Shown one piece after another: positions 1-13,100 of a stretch of DNA of 64,000 nt (within the stretch, counting starts at the first letter, position 1; every line of letters begins with the position of its first letter). The notes below the pieces were generated by a model. It saw only the letters and a program-made list of their open reading frames with translations. It searched no databases and was not told the DNA's origin. The translations under genes were made by a program, and so were the position numbers. The stretch comes from Cymbidium sinense (Eukaryota; Streptophyta; Magnoliopsida; Asparagales; Orchidaceae), in assembly GCA_021442155.1 (NCBI GenBank), contig CM038229.1, positions 91,359,716-91,423,715 on the forward strand, given 5' to 3'.

Positions 1-3000
1 TGGTGTTAACATACGTTATTGACCTTAGTGCCTATAGTTTTCCTATTTTGCTTAGTAGAGAAATGATGAAATGGAAATCCAAGCCCTTGAAGTGTAACCC
101 TGTCTTTGCATATCTTTACTACGCACCTTGCTTTGATAAAGATAACCTATCTATCTCTTGAGTGTACACTCGTTGATCCGTACGTCTGACCATGCTTCTC
201 TATATTCATCTCTTATTCTATGCAGAGGCAAACATCGGGAAAAGGTCAGTAGGGAAAATTATTACTTAGTCTGAGATGGTTGTAAACAACATTCAACTGC
301 GACTGATCCAAGAACAAACTTGAGAATCTCTGACTCAAAAGTGCTATCTTCTATAGTGTGATGTCCTCCACTTTGACTCATTCAGTCAAGCACTCCTTGT
401 TCAATTGTTCTTTCCCCATCAAGTAAAGAAGAAAATGGTACATGCAAGAGGTCCATGAAGAAAACTCGTTTTATGGATTCAAGACTTTCATGGAGGGGAA
501 GGCTTGGCTGGGAGAGCCATTAGGAAATCATCATAGAGAAGGGAAGAGATGATTGAAAGAAAAAATCTTGACTTCTTCTTCCTCGGATCAATGGGTTAGC
601 CTTTCAATTACTATCATCTAAATGGGAACTAACAAAGCTACATTGAACAAGAACTGCTATGGATAAGGACACGCAAAGTGAAGGCATTCTTAAAAGAGTA
701 GAAATAAACAATACGCTTACCCCTTTCCCTTATTCTACAAGTTGAATGCTCCACACCTTTGTTCAAAAAATGAGAATCAAACGAGCAGCCCTTCACTCAC
801 TCATTCTCATTGGTAAAGTCTATCGATTGATAAAGTAGGTAGGGGCACCTTCAGGTATCATAAAATGTGAAAGAAAAAGAATTAACAGAAAGTGACTGGA
901 ATGAAGCAGCATACAAGGTGCTAAGTAACCTAAAAAAAGGATGATAGATTACTCCTTACTAAAGGCACCATACACAATGCTTCATCAAAGGATAGTACAC
1001 ATGAAGGAGTGGGACCACCTATTCTTCATCTGAAGATGTGACCCCAATCTCTCCTTGGCTTGCAAAAAGGAGTGGGTTGTACTTTATACTTGGATTATCG
1101 ATGCCTTAAGCCTATTATGGATTTGTGTTCTTCACTAGTTCACTCACCATTGGACATTCACTTATTTATATTTGCTGAGGACTTATTGTTGGGGCTATGG
1201 TTTCTCAAATTATAGATTGGCTGGTTTGCTACTACAAGAGAGGGGGAACCCTTTCCATCCCCATCTCGCTCTCATTACAAACTGTGCTATGTCTTCAAAT
1301 CTCTTTCCTTGTAACATTTCCCACTTCAAAAATAAAACATGAAGTGAAGCTTTAAGTAAACACAACTCGGTCACCTTGTGCTTTATGCTCGTAGTTCCTA
1401 TTTGTGCCTTCTAGCATTCAATCTTCACTTTCATTTGGCTAGTTCCAACAAAATATGAGAAAAGTGATGAAAAACCCTCTTTTTGTTCATGTTATGATCG
1501 CTACTTCTTTGTCTTGCGATCACATTAACATGGTGCTATCTTTTGTTTGATCCTCTCGAGTCAAGTCCAAAAGATCTAATTCAAGATTGGACTACTTCAA
1601 CTTGATTTTGAACGTGAAATTTCCTCTTCTGTGGTAGAAGAAGAGGCAATCAATCGAATGTGGGATTGGCCACTCCAGATTCTTTGAATGATTTGGATTC
1701 TATCACTTTTGTCTCAATAGCTCAAATTCTCAAAATTCCCTGAGTAGTCGATCTCTCTACCGGTCACCTTTTCTCAACTCTTTCTTTTTCTCTTTTATGT
1801 TTCACCACCTTACATTCTAGACTACAGCCTTCACCTTCATAAGATAGTTTGAGTGATGGAATCTTTACTCACCCTTTTAGCTTTGAAAAGACTCATTTGG
1901 CCAGACCACCATCAGCAAGGTTTTCTTCTAGATCATGCAAATTTTCCTTTACCCTAGGAGAAGCCTTAGTCAATGAACCAGAAGGTATTTCCTTTCAAAT
2001 CTAGTTCATGGGCTGGGTTCCCTTAGGCCCTTCTTCACCAAGTTTGTCCACTTCAAGAATGTCTTCCTCTGTCTGTAGAGAAGCAAATCCATTAGAAGAT
2101 GAAGAACAAGAAAGATTGGAATAGGCTGGCTAGTGCCTTATGTAGATCTAGTGGAGAAGATAAGCTTGGGATTGGCCTTTGGATTGGAACAGCTATTCTA
2201 AGAGCTTGATGAATCCAACCCTTGCACGTTCTACCTTTGGCTAAACCACCACTTCCCCTTCAAGCTAACCCTTTTTTCTGGCTAGCACTTAGTAAAGTTA
2301 GAGTTTTTTGCTCTCTCAAAATGCCTGCATGCTTACAAGTCTTCTCCCCAGTCCTAGAAATTGAGCTTTAAGGTGCTTACTGGAGCAGCTCAATGAGATG
2401 TGGGTTCAATTCCCGCTATGCCTCATCCTAGTAAGTGTCTATGCCATTGGGCTTTCTCTGATATAATGTGTGTCTGATCCTGTTCGTGCTCACTCAACAG
2501 AAAGCTAACTTTCTTCTATAGCTTGAGCTCACCTGGATAGACTCTAGTAAGTGTATATGCCAATGTTATCTCCCTTGAAGTTTCTTCTCAATATGATCTT
2601 GCTTTTGTGGGGAGGATATACTAAATGGACAAAGGGAGCATTGTCGGGCAGATAACCCTTGATCTGAGATTTTTTTCGCTTGAAAAAAACATAACTTTTA
2701 GGATCTACTATTCTAAGAGAATGGTAAAGGGATCCAAATCCGTAGTTCATTATGTAAAATGGAACCCCCTTACTTCATTGTATGCAATTCATTTCATTGT
2801 TCAGATTAAGGTGCATCTGTCTTAGGTACCCCACATAGATCTAAAAAGAGAATCAATGCACTGCTTCCCTTCGGTCACCTTTATTTTTGTTTGCAAAGTA
2901 TAGCCAATGCTATCTCATGAGCTAGCACCAAAAGTTTTAGCAAAGAGATTCAAAACAAAGCTAAATCTATGAACATGATGAACTTCCAATTATGTGTATA

Positions 3001-6000
3001 CACCTCTGCCCCAAAAGGGCAGTCATTTTACCATCCAGAAGCTTTGACAACCCAGCAAATCATATTCAAGAATAGGCCACTAAATATGGCTAACTATCGA
3101 GTTAGGTGATCAATCCTTTGAGTTGGGTTGAGAACCTTTTGTCTTCATAGAAGAATGAGGTATAACTGAGGAGTATGTAGCTTCTTTGGTTATGTTGGGT
3201 GGAAGAACAGGGGAACCCAGACACCTAAAGGGCTCGGGTGTTAGCACGTGGTCATACGACACTATGTACTTCATACCGGGGAGACAGAAGAATGGGAGGA
3301 AATGACGATAATTTTTTTTGTCAAAAGGAAAGGAAAATTGGGCCTATACAACTTCCACCACTAACCGATATGGCAATGGTGATCCACTAGGAGACACCAT
3401 AACCCCCTTTACTTATCAAATTTAGGGATACATCAGCTAAGGGATAGGCGGTAGAAATGGAAAGCCGGTTACCCCTACTAGCTAGTAGTTCATACTCTTA
3501 TAGATATATGAATATGAAGATAGATAAGGATCTAAAAGCTTCTTCTCCTATTGGTTGATAGCTCGAAGGTAGCTATCATTTCTAGTTGAGTTGGTAAGCT
3601 CGATCGGATGATCTATACTTGCAAAAAAAGGTACATTTATTTGCTACTAGAGTGGAAGCATCGATTTGGGAAAATGATCTTTAGGAAAAGATTAGTATGA
3701 CTACTTGCAGCTACAAAGCCCATTTATCGAAGCTATCTTGGTGCAAGGCGAAGGGGTCTTGGTTCTTTATCAACTTAGTTACCCAGATTGTAAGTACCTC
3801 AAATAAAATGGCATTAGCTAAGATGTGAAGCTTCTTAAGGCTTTACTAGTATGATTCATATCCATAGTTGACATACAACCCGTTGGCTATGAATTACACC
3901 CCTATACCAAAAGATAAGAAAAATGAAATAGAAAAATGGATCATAGTCAAACTATATGTTATATTAGTTCAAGTAAGAACCTATTCACATTTGGACTTCA
4001 TAGATGCATTGAGAAGGGAGGGCACTATGGTTCAATGCTCTGATAGTTCATTATGAATTTTTCCTCTATTATGTTCAATTTTGATCTATAAGGGTCCAAG
4101 GCCCAAAAATGATTAGTATGATTATTTTATTGGTAAATAGGCCATTTTTCACTAAAGATGGTATTCTAATTCATGTGGGAGGATCTGTTCCCTTCAAATA
4201 ACATTTTATAAGACTTCATACTATCTCTCTTTCCTCAATTCTTCTTACGTTATGCAGTGGAAGAAGGTTGACTGGCTCCCTTACTTGACCAGTCACTTTA
4301 TCTATACATAGCCTTTCTTATTCTATCTCTAGTCAGTGTCATATTTGGCATGAGCGAGTTAAAGAGTAAGATATACTAGTACACTACACTGGAACTAACA
4401 ACTCTCCTTTGGTATATGAGTTAGAACTCTTTAAGGTTCCAAGCAATTAACCATTAATTGCTTCCAACCTAATTTTGCTATTTCACATTCGTTTACAACT
4501 CTTTGATGTGGGTGGAATTTGTGGGTCACATGGAGAAACATGGGAGATTGCTATAAAGGAATGGTTCACTCTGAAGTCGGGTAGAGATACCTTCTCCAGT
4601 GAAAGAGTTCTAGAGGTCACTTATGAACTAGAAAAATAACACTTGGTCACCTACTCAAAGAATGACTACTCTTGTAGCTCCTATTAAATGATAGGTGGTA
4701 TCATAAGGTCACACATTAGGTTTTTTAGTTCTAGAGAAGAAAATCTAAAGTACTTCCATGATGGGACACAAGACCAACCAAGAAAAGAGTAGAAGAATGT
4801 TGACCAATGTTTGAGTGTTAGACTTGAACAAGAAGGTTTTCCCTGCATCCTATATAGTAAAAAAAGATCCACTTATTTCCAATGTGCTATGATAGAAGAA
4901 GTTTTCGGCTATCTATCTCTGATAATGAAGTAGGCTTTCCTACTTTTCTTTCATAACCTTCAACCAACCTTGTTAAAAGTCGAGCAATCCTCCAACTCCT
5001 CTCAAATTTTGAGATGGAATAGAAATGAAACTATTTTGCCTAATGGTAAGCCTTCCACGTAAAAATGGGCATTGAACCGAGAAGATTGGATTTGATTTCC
5101 TACCTATTCTGACCCTACTCAACTAGGGTCATGAAAAGCCCACCAAGTAGACAAAAAAGTTTAAAAGTGATTGAATGATGTCGCTCAAGTTTGGATAATC
5201 TTTCCTGGATTCTTGATCAAAGAAAGGTGATCGGATATTCTTTCTTCTTTGGCTAGTCAAGTGGGGGAGTTCGGTCCAATTAGATGAGTTGTACTTTCCA
5301 CTTTCTTGGCCTGTGCTTGACTGGTCACATACATATTCTTATTTTACTTCTATACATGATAGAACTCATATGTCATAGATCATATAGAGCATATGTTGCT
5401 ATGTGACCAGAAAGTCAACACGATAGTCTGTACTTTCATCGTGGGCACCTAGTTTGACTTGAAATCTCATTGAAGAGAGTGTGGGTCATCCATCCAATCC
5501 CTATGTTCACGATGAGTGAAAATGATGCACTACACAGATGCTATTTTGATCCTATGAAGCAAGCGTTGAGTTGGTCCCTACCAAATTAGCTTCATTTGCC
5601 ATGCCATGTTGAGAGCTCAGAAGAAGCTAATGTTGGAAAGCTAGCATGCACAAGAAGAAAGAAATCTTAAGCAATGAGGAGCAGAGCAAGAAGATTTCTC
5701 GCATCTGGTAAACTCAATCCTTGACTTGGAAAGTCCGATCTAAGAATACCAAGCTCGCTATCGAGTTTGAGCTCTTTCTTCTCCCAGGTAGTAGGCTCAC
5801 TATTAACAAGAGGACAAGTGATGACTTTCCTTATACACCTAATCGAGGAAATGGCAAGCATGGGTGAAGCAAAAAATAGAAGTAGAAAGAGTAGGAATAG
5901 GCGAGAAGCCTAGAGAAATTTAGCTTTTTTGACCCTTAGTTTACTTTCAAGCAGCAAAAGGGGAAGGAAAGGAGGCCTATCGAAGTCACTTTCTTAGGTT

Positions 6001-7139
6001 AAGGTAAGTTTGGTTGTGTGTATCTAATCTCGCTAATATCACAGATCGAGGGACAACTCTGGCTCCGATTCTACTCATGCACTCATGAAAGCAAACTCAT
6101 GGCCTAGCCTAGTTGGTGAATAAGCTTACAAGTGGTAACCACTTTGTATCTATCCTCACTTTTGATGAAGCTGTTGAGGCACTTTCAAATTCCTGTGACT
6201 CTAAATCATCTATCTTCTTTTCCACTAAAAATTATGGATTGGGGGAAGGCTTTCCTTCTTTGTTGACACCAACTTATATTAGCCGATAGCCTAATCTCTT
6301 AGTCCCAGAACTCATTGTCTACTCTCTCCTTTCAGTCGAGCTAGTATATACCTCCTCTCCATGGGCAACTCAATAGGGATCTTAGCGACTTTGAGGGAAG
6401 CAATGAGAAAGGGATCAAAAAAGAGACAAGCATCACATTAGGGGAGCAAGACAAGACAATGAGAATGGGATTTCTAAGATGAATTCCCACTTGTACTGGG
6501 AGTGAGAACCTGATCTACAAAAGCTAATTGACAAGGTTCATTCAAAACATTTGACCGGAGTGGATCGCAACTAAGCATGGCAAGAGTAGAGAAAGAAGTG
6601 AGATTCTAAACTGAGAATTTGGAATCCATTTGAAACTTTTCATCCACCCATGAAAAAAAGCCATAAACATGATTTTGCTTACTGAAGTCACATTTCCATC
6701 TGAAACTTTTTATCCACCCATGATCTTTTTGTATAAAATGCATTATCTACTTCAATTATTGTAGTTTAGAATTATCGAATCTCTAGACTCAAAGGAGAGG
6801 TGCGTAATGAAGATAAGAGTGTCATATTTGCACTGAATGAAGAAAATAGACTAAAAAAAAATCATAACTTGCTTTCTCACGGGCACACAAGCAGGCTTTC
6901 TCATGTCCTTGCTACTAGCTTGGCTAGCCTATTCTAATGAAAATAGTATCTTTCCATCGAGGACCTATTTACCATCACCTTTATAAATAATGATCTTTTA
7001 TGAAAAACTACATATTATAATATATATTTGTATGTGATTGTAGTAATACTCTTAATAGAATCCTAGTATACCTTGGATCTTCAATGAACGTCATAACAGT
7101 TCATACTTTAGAAATTTTATCAGGATACAAGAAATTATG
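1..7139. other. Unassigned plant organelle-like noncoding DNA
   Basis: I recognise no gene here. Open frames are all below about 70 codons and look random. The sequence is A/T rich and full of short purine and pyrimidine tracts and of CTAG/GCTAG/AAGCTT-like words, a texture common in seed-plant mitochondrial spacers. CpG is scarce: I count about nine in the first 600 bases, well under the number expected for this base composition. A T-arm-like string near 2,400 is discussed among the rejected items. I see no promoter, tRNA or rRNA. Confidence 0.5.
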
Positions 7140-8790
7140 TTCATACAGATTGATGCATCATGGCTTTAATGAAAAAGGATAGAAAATTTTGGTTATCTTA
7201 CCCTTCCATTGAAATTAGGTGATTTGAAAATCAAAGTCCATTTGATTGATGCAAATACCTCTTTCCGAGCTTTATTAGGATGACCATGGCTTCATGAGTA
7301 TGAGATGGTATCATATACTTTACACCAATGTCTCAAATATACTCGTGGAGGAGTATATTTGAGATATTAGTGTATATGATGATGCTGAGTACTTTCTTCC
7401 CAACCAAACTAGTCCATTCGATGGCTCTTCCTATTTGTTTTAATTATAAGCAGGTCCCTCCACCTTCCATTTTCTTGTCTTCAAAATAAGGGAAAAAGAA
7501 GGTTTCCCAAAGACAAGGCCAAGGACTGCCATCCCATAAGTCAGAAGACATTATGGATAAATCATATTATATGATAGATCTTCTAACGATTCAGATAGGA
7601 AAGTCCAACAAGTGAAAAATAAGCATGTCTTCTCAATAGAGACCTTACAATCTAAGGGAGATTCAGATGATGAAATGCTTCTTATCTTTCGTTTCCCATA
7701 TTTCAAGCACCACGCTTTGGTACACATCAATTGTTAGAAGAAGTTTTGAATCTTACTCTTGTTTCGATGCATTTTCATTGAGATCTTTCATATATCAACA
7801 TATATGTTATATCTCCTTTGAAAATAATCTACATGCACCCTATCGAGGGATGTAAAGAAACCTATGCTATTCTATATTGTATCGCGATGATCAAAATGAC
7901 ATTCGAGTGTGAACCTGATTATTCTGATGAATTTGTCAATGTGCCTCCCAATTAGCAAGGCACTGACCTCGATAAATTCATTGAAGTCTAGTTACTTGGA
8001 GAAGAGCAATATCCTCCCTAGATAGCTAGTCTCATCCTTGTCTAAAAGAAAAATGGGCAAATTTGAGTCTATGTTGATTAGAGAGATTTGAACAAAGCTT
8101 GTCTTAAGGATGAATTCCCTCTTACCAAATTGATGTAGTGGCACCTAATTCAATATTCTCTTTCATGGATGGCTCATCTGGATATAATTAGATCAAGATA
8201 GCCCCTGAAGATGAACGTCACATAGCTTTTAGAACCCTAATAAGCATCTATTTTAAGAAAGTCATGCCTTTTGGATTGAAAAATACTAGCATGACATACC
8301 AACGCGCGATGACTAAAATCTTTGACAAGTTCCTGCATCATAAAGTAAAATGCAACATTGATGATATCATTGTAAAAAGTCATGTTACCAATAATCATGT
8401 AGCTGATCTCTGAACTATATTTTAGCAAATTCAAAAATATGGATTTAAAATAAATCCTTTGAAGTGTGCATTCAGAGTTTGACCTAGTCAATTTTTGGAA
8501 TTCATTATCCACTGCCGAGGAATTGAAATAGATCCCAAAAAAATCCAAGTTGAAATGGAACCTCCCAAAAGTCTAACTCAATTAAGATCTCTACAAGGAA
8601 AACTTGGATTTTTTTAGTAGATTCATTTCTAATATCTCTGGTATATGTAAAACATTTTTTGCTTTAGCTAAAAAAATGTTCAATTTTACTAGGTTGTCAA
8701 GATGCTTTCGAAGATATCAATTGATATATGTTACATCCTCCAGTGTTGACATCCCTAAGATCTAGAAGGCCTTTTGATAGTTGATTCTAT
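7140..8790 (+). mobile_element. Ty3/gypsy retrotransposon pol remnant: protease, reverse transcriptase, start of RNase H
   Basis: Two blocks of a degraded polyprotein are visible. At about 7,230-7,345 a protease-end block reads LIDANTSFRALLG, a stop, then PWLHEY and TLHQCLKY. This signature is typical of plant TAT/Ogre/Athila-type gypsy elements, and the stop is a CGA-to-TGA change. From about 8,020 to 8,780 the reverse transcriptase follows in shifting frames: KKNGQI, RDLNKACLKDEFPL, a FMDG-like turn, APEDERHIAFRTP, a YQRAMTKIFDKF block, then NIDDIIVKS, where the usual catalytic box is Y/F-x-D-D. NPLKCAF, RGIEIDPKKIQ and a connection-domain tail (RFIS, PPVLT) come next. Similarity fades at about 8,780 inside the RNase H side. 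I found no LTRs, primer-binding site, gag or integrase around it. It is a truncated, multiply frameshifted relic and cannot be active. The lineage is inferred from motifs only. Confidence 0.85.
7310..7380. repeat. Long imperfect inverted repeat (hairpin)
   Basis: The core is a perfect 14-bp stem, TCTCAAATATACTC paired with GAGTATATTTGAGA, around the 6-base loop GTGGAG at 7,345-7,350. The stem continues outward with a small bulge (ATCATATAC on the left, GTATATGAT on the right), giving arms of about 30-35 bases. It lies at the 3' edge of the protease block of the gypsy remnant. It looks like a local inverted duplication and not like a bacterial-type terminator. Confidence 0.8.
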
Positions 8791-9151
8791 CATGTGAAGG
8801 TCTATGGAGTTTGCTAGGAACCTATATAGGTAGATATGGTAACACACTACATCGTATAGAAAACCTAGGCCTCTAGGTTCGGTTACATGCAATGGAAATG
8901 GGTTAAACCATGAAATTCTTGTGACTTAACTAGAAGGTATCACCATTATATCATCATGCCTTCGGAGTAGTAGTTACTCTCATCAAGAAAATCCATGTCT
9001 TTAAGGAACTTGTAACCCAGTGGAAAAGATAAGGGACATGTCTCTTTCTTAAGAAGAGATGGTAGTCTCACTCACTTTGATGAGTACTACTATGTATACA
9101 TGAAGATTAAGCAATGGGTGGAGTAGCATTAATAGACTGAAGACGGTCCCA
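8791..9151. other. Unassigned spacer between gypsy remnant and repeat R1
   Basis: Directly after the retrotransposon similarity ends, this stretch holds no recognisable coding sequence. It may be untranslated or LTR sequence of the same element, but I could not find a matching LTR elsewhere in the window. Confidence 0.35.
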
Positions 9152-10173
9152 GTAAAGTGGATGATCCATATCACATGCCATTTTTGTGTATGCATAATAG
9201 TACATGACTTTAGTAAGTGAGATTAATGTTTCCATCTCACCCTCTTTGGTACCTTACCCCGGTTATTGGGTTTCACCACCTCTCTCTTTATGATCGAGCA
9301 TAACATTGACTATTTCATTGTAAAGTTTGGATCGGGAATGTCTCACCACCCTTTGCAATGATGAATCATTGTTAGAGAAGGGGGAATGTGAGGGGGTGTG
9401 GATTTCCACTCAGATGAGTAGTCCTTTATCATAAGTCACTGAAAGACCATAAGCAAAGAGAGACTTTGATAAGCGACTCTTGTGTCAAAACAATCATAGC
9501 CTCTTTTCGTTGTGTGCATCTCTTTGTGTTTTGTCGGGTAGAACCATTTTCTTCCCATAACTTTGTTTGGCATTGACCTACGATAAATCCAACTAATGGA
9601 GCAACTCTCACTAACTAGCCTTAGTCAAATTGAGCGAAGTCTATACTTTCTTTTCCCAACACTGATTTTGAGAGTCATTAGCCTTCTTTGTCACTAAGCT
9701 TTAAAAAATACCAAACAATATGGTAGAAAAGCTATACATAGTTGCAAGTCTGGTTCATCAAAAAAGCGATAACAAGATACACTATGGAGCAAGAACCCTT
9801 TAGGATCAATGATTTGAGCCCCTTCCAAATCATAGGCTAGCTCAAAATGGCAAGGTGTTAAGGCTTAGCTTAGTCCTCCTAATCTGACTAGTTGTTATTA
9901 GGATAAGCTGGAAGGCTCGATATAATAGGATCCTCACATATACAATGGAGCTTCACCTTGACTATATTTAGGGTGCTTCACTCACTCGACATTGCTAGAT
10001 GGAAGCAGAATAGTTGGATGGCCTCACCAATTAATCTAGCTTGCCTCCGAAGTTAGATTTGTTCAAATTTTTCTGTCAAGTGAAAATGGAGATGAATAAA
10101 AAAGGGTTGCAATTCTTTGAACATGACATTTTTTGGGGAGTCGACATCCATTATGTGAAAGTTGGGTCACATC
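9152..10173. repeat. Dispersed repeat R, copy R1 (complete, 1,022 bp)
   Basis: The stretch beginning GTAAAGTGGATGATCCATAT and ending GTTGGGTCACATC is closely matched, over the same 1,022-bp length, at 62,655-63,676 (R3). Its first part also occurs at 44,045-44,250 (R2). R1 and R3 are in the same orientation and differ by scattered substitutions and small indels. Open frames inside are short and not shared between copies, so I see no protein. The flanks of R1 do not match those of R3. The element is unidentified. It begins with TGG shortly inside the match and ends near TCACA, but the ends do not make a convincing LTR. Confidence 0.85.
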
Positions 10174-13100
10174 CAGTATAGGAACCATCACTGATGTTTT
10201 TGATTGAGGGTAGGAGTTGTTGAGTCACTTGGTGGCACAGGAAGCCTTGATCCCAAAGTCTTATTATCATCATCAAAGTATGACAGCACCATCTTCCAAA
10301 GCTCTGGATCCCCAAGAAAAATTAAGGATCTAAAAGAAACCTCTAAAATACCACCCATACCCAAGCTAACTAAGGAAAGGATTTTTTCAGGGACATTTGA
10401 AAATAGGGATTCTAATCGATAAAATAGAAAGAAAATATAAGCAAGGAAAGACAGAAAATTCTTCCCAATAAAGAAGGAAAACTAAAAAATATAAAGTTTT
10501 ATTTCATAAATGACTGGAATTAGAATCTTTGAGAAATGCTCTTGTGAATCTTCAATATAGGCATATCATAAGATAAGCTTTCTTTTTGACATCTATCACC
10601 TCTCCTCCTACTCCTTCTTCTTTTGGTCCTTATGAATACACTGATTGATAACTGCCCGTTGATGGCTCAATCACTTTCTTGACTACATTTCCAAATCTAT
10701 TTTGTTAGGAGCCAATCTTAGGATGACACAACAGAGTCTAATTTAGGATAGCTCAAAAGAACCAAATATGAACTTCTTTGTATTTTAAAATATATACTAT
10801 CTTAGGACACACTAACTAGATTTATGTTCAGACATACAAGTGTAACTATTTATCCATAATTTGGATAGCTAAACGATCATTGAAAGGCTTAAGAGAAGCC
10901 ATGAAGAAAGATTTCATACTTTCCTAAACCAGACATTTAGATACTAGCTCTCAAATAAGAAGTTGTGAGTAAGGGCCTTACTCAACTCACAGTGCATTAA
11001 GGAAAGGAAGACACGAACTTAAAGAAAAGAAAGAGATAGATTCTAGCCTACATTAGACTAGCAGACATAGATGAGAAGATGATGAAAACTCTCATCTTCC
11101 TTCTACTATAGGGATAGATCGACATCTCAGCTATGGCAAGGGCATACAAGGCATAAGACTAAAAGGTTACTAAACCCCTTTTCATTGGATTTTCATCAAT
11201 ATGTCCAAGGCACAGTAAGCGATAGCGGTCTCAACCTTACAATAGAGGGGGCACTACTTTACTAGATCAACATTCCATTTCATAAGAAGACCATTCCTAG
11301 TCTTTCATCGATTGGAATGGAATTGAGTCCTTTCAAGCCAAGCTCCAATTGGGAGGGAAAGTAAATTGAGGACAAAAGTCTAAAACTCTTCATACCGATC
11401 AAAAATTGAGGAAGAGGAAAGACTTGAACTAGGTAGCATAGAATTGACTTAGACTCTTATATAAACTATTTACTAATCATAGCTAACAAGGAGGGCAACC
11501 TCCTGAGCAAAATCTGCTCAATTTCATTTCTAGATTCATGATAAGGAACTCCTTAGGTTACTTTTGAGAGATAAAACCCTTCCCATTCCCTTTTTAGGTA
11601 CATATGACTCACTTTGGATACAGATCCTCTACCTCTTCCGGATAAACTAGAAGGCTCACTGGTTGAGTACTTAAATTGGCAATTTATAATATATGATATA
11701 TCCCTAACTACTATGCTTCTGATGTGATGGATTCAGATGTTAATTTGGATGCTCGCATGGCTTCAGATGATCATTTGGATGTTGGACTTTAGGGCCTCAA
11801 AGAAGAAGAATCTACCTAAGAGGACTACATATGATGAGGGAGCGTAGAAGGGACTGATGAAATTGTACTGAATGTTCTTCCTACTAGTCTCGATCACTGG
11901 ATTTTCACTGAACTACTAGTGCTTAGCGGCCCACCTACTAAGACTCCAATTCATATTCTCATGTCCTAGCTTAACCTAGATATGAGAAAGACATGTGAGT
12001 GAGTGACTACCTATGATAGATGAATTCACTCATACTTTTCTTTTCTTTTTTGAACTAGGAGTTTTGAACCCATTTCAAAACCAGGGAGGTTAAAGACAAA
12101 CTTGAGACAATCAAAAAATTTGTTGTGGAGGATGATATGAACTTCTCAAACCATGTTGTGAAAATGCCTATCATTCTCTTAGAACTGTGCTTGAAAATTG
12201 AGCCTATCATCATGTGAGACAAAAAACAATTTTCATAGAATTGGGGGTCATTCCCATACCTAACAACAAGTCTCTCGTGGAAGAAAAGAAAGAAGAATTT
12301 CTCTAAAAGAATCCCATTTGACTTAACAGTAATCTTATTTTCTTAATAGTCAAAGCAAGTGTCTCTATGCCATTTTTGTGTTCTTTCTTTCATTTGTAAG
12401 GATGATGGAGATCGATAGTAGTGAGTCACAAGGATGATAAAGATCTATAGGGGTTCCTATGTGATGAGGCAAATCAAGTCATTACACCTCTATACCTTTC
12501 TTTCGGGAATAAGTCAGACTAGACAGATGAATGAGGATTCTTATTCAATCATAAAAAAGGGATATAGCACAAAGAATCAATATTTTCTTCAAATGGGAAT
12601 AGTTGAGATAGATCTATGTGGATTAACCTAATTCATTCCCTTTTTTTTGGCCTCCCATGGACATAAGCAAATTATCCTCCTTCCGAACTGAGAAAAATTG
12701 AAATAGTAAAGCAAGAGTGCCCGGAAGTCCCTCTTTACATGAGACAGGTGTCTATTCCCTATGGCATGAGAGTGATTAACTTACAAGAGATTGAGTCTAG
12801 CTTCTCATTAAGATTTGTATTTCTATTTCTTACTTCTTACCTTTCTCACTTTTTGTGGATAGGGAAAATCCAAAGAGTGGCTCATTATACGATAAACTCA
12901 TATGTCACTGAATAGTTCGCTACACTTTCCCTGTATGTCCATAGATCTCATATTTGAGTTATCATTTGAGAAATCTGATTGGAGAAAGAGACTATATATC
13001 GTGTTAGGGATCAACAACTGTGTCACTTGGAAAGAAAAAGCATAGGAGCACCTCCTACTGAACTTCATTTTATTCTTGCATAGCAACGTTCGAAGGTATC

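Noticed and set aside
2399..2424. tRNA T-arm-like string GTGGGTTCAATTCCCGC
   Set aside because: The following bases are not complementary to any suitable upstream acceptor strand, and no anticodon arm fits within 80 bases. Taken as chance or a very decayed tRNA.
8237..8548. 103-codon minus-strand open frame
   Set aside because: It is the antisense shadow of the gypsy reverse transcriptase relic, whose motifs are on the plus strand.
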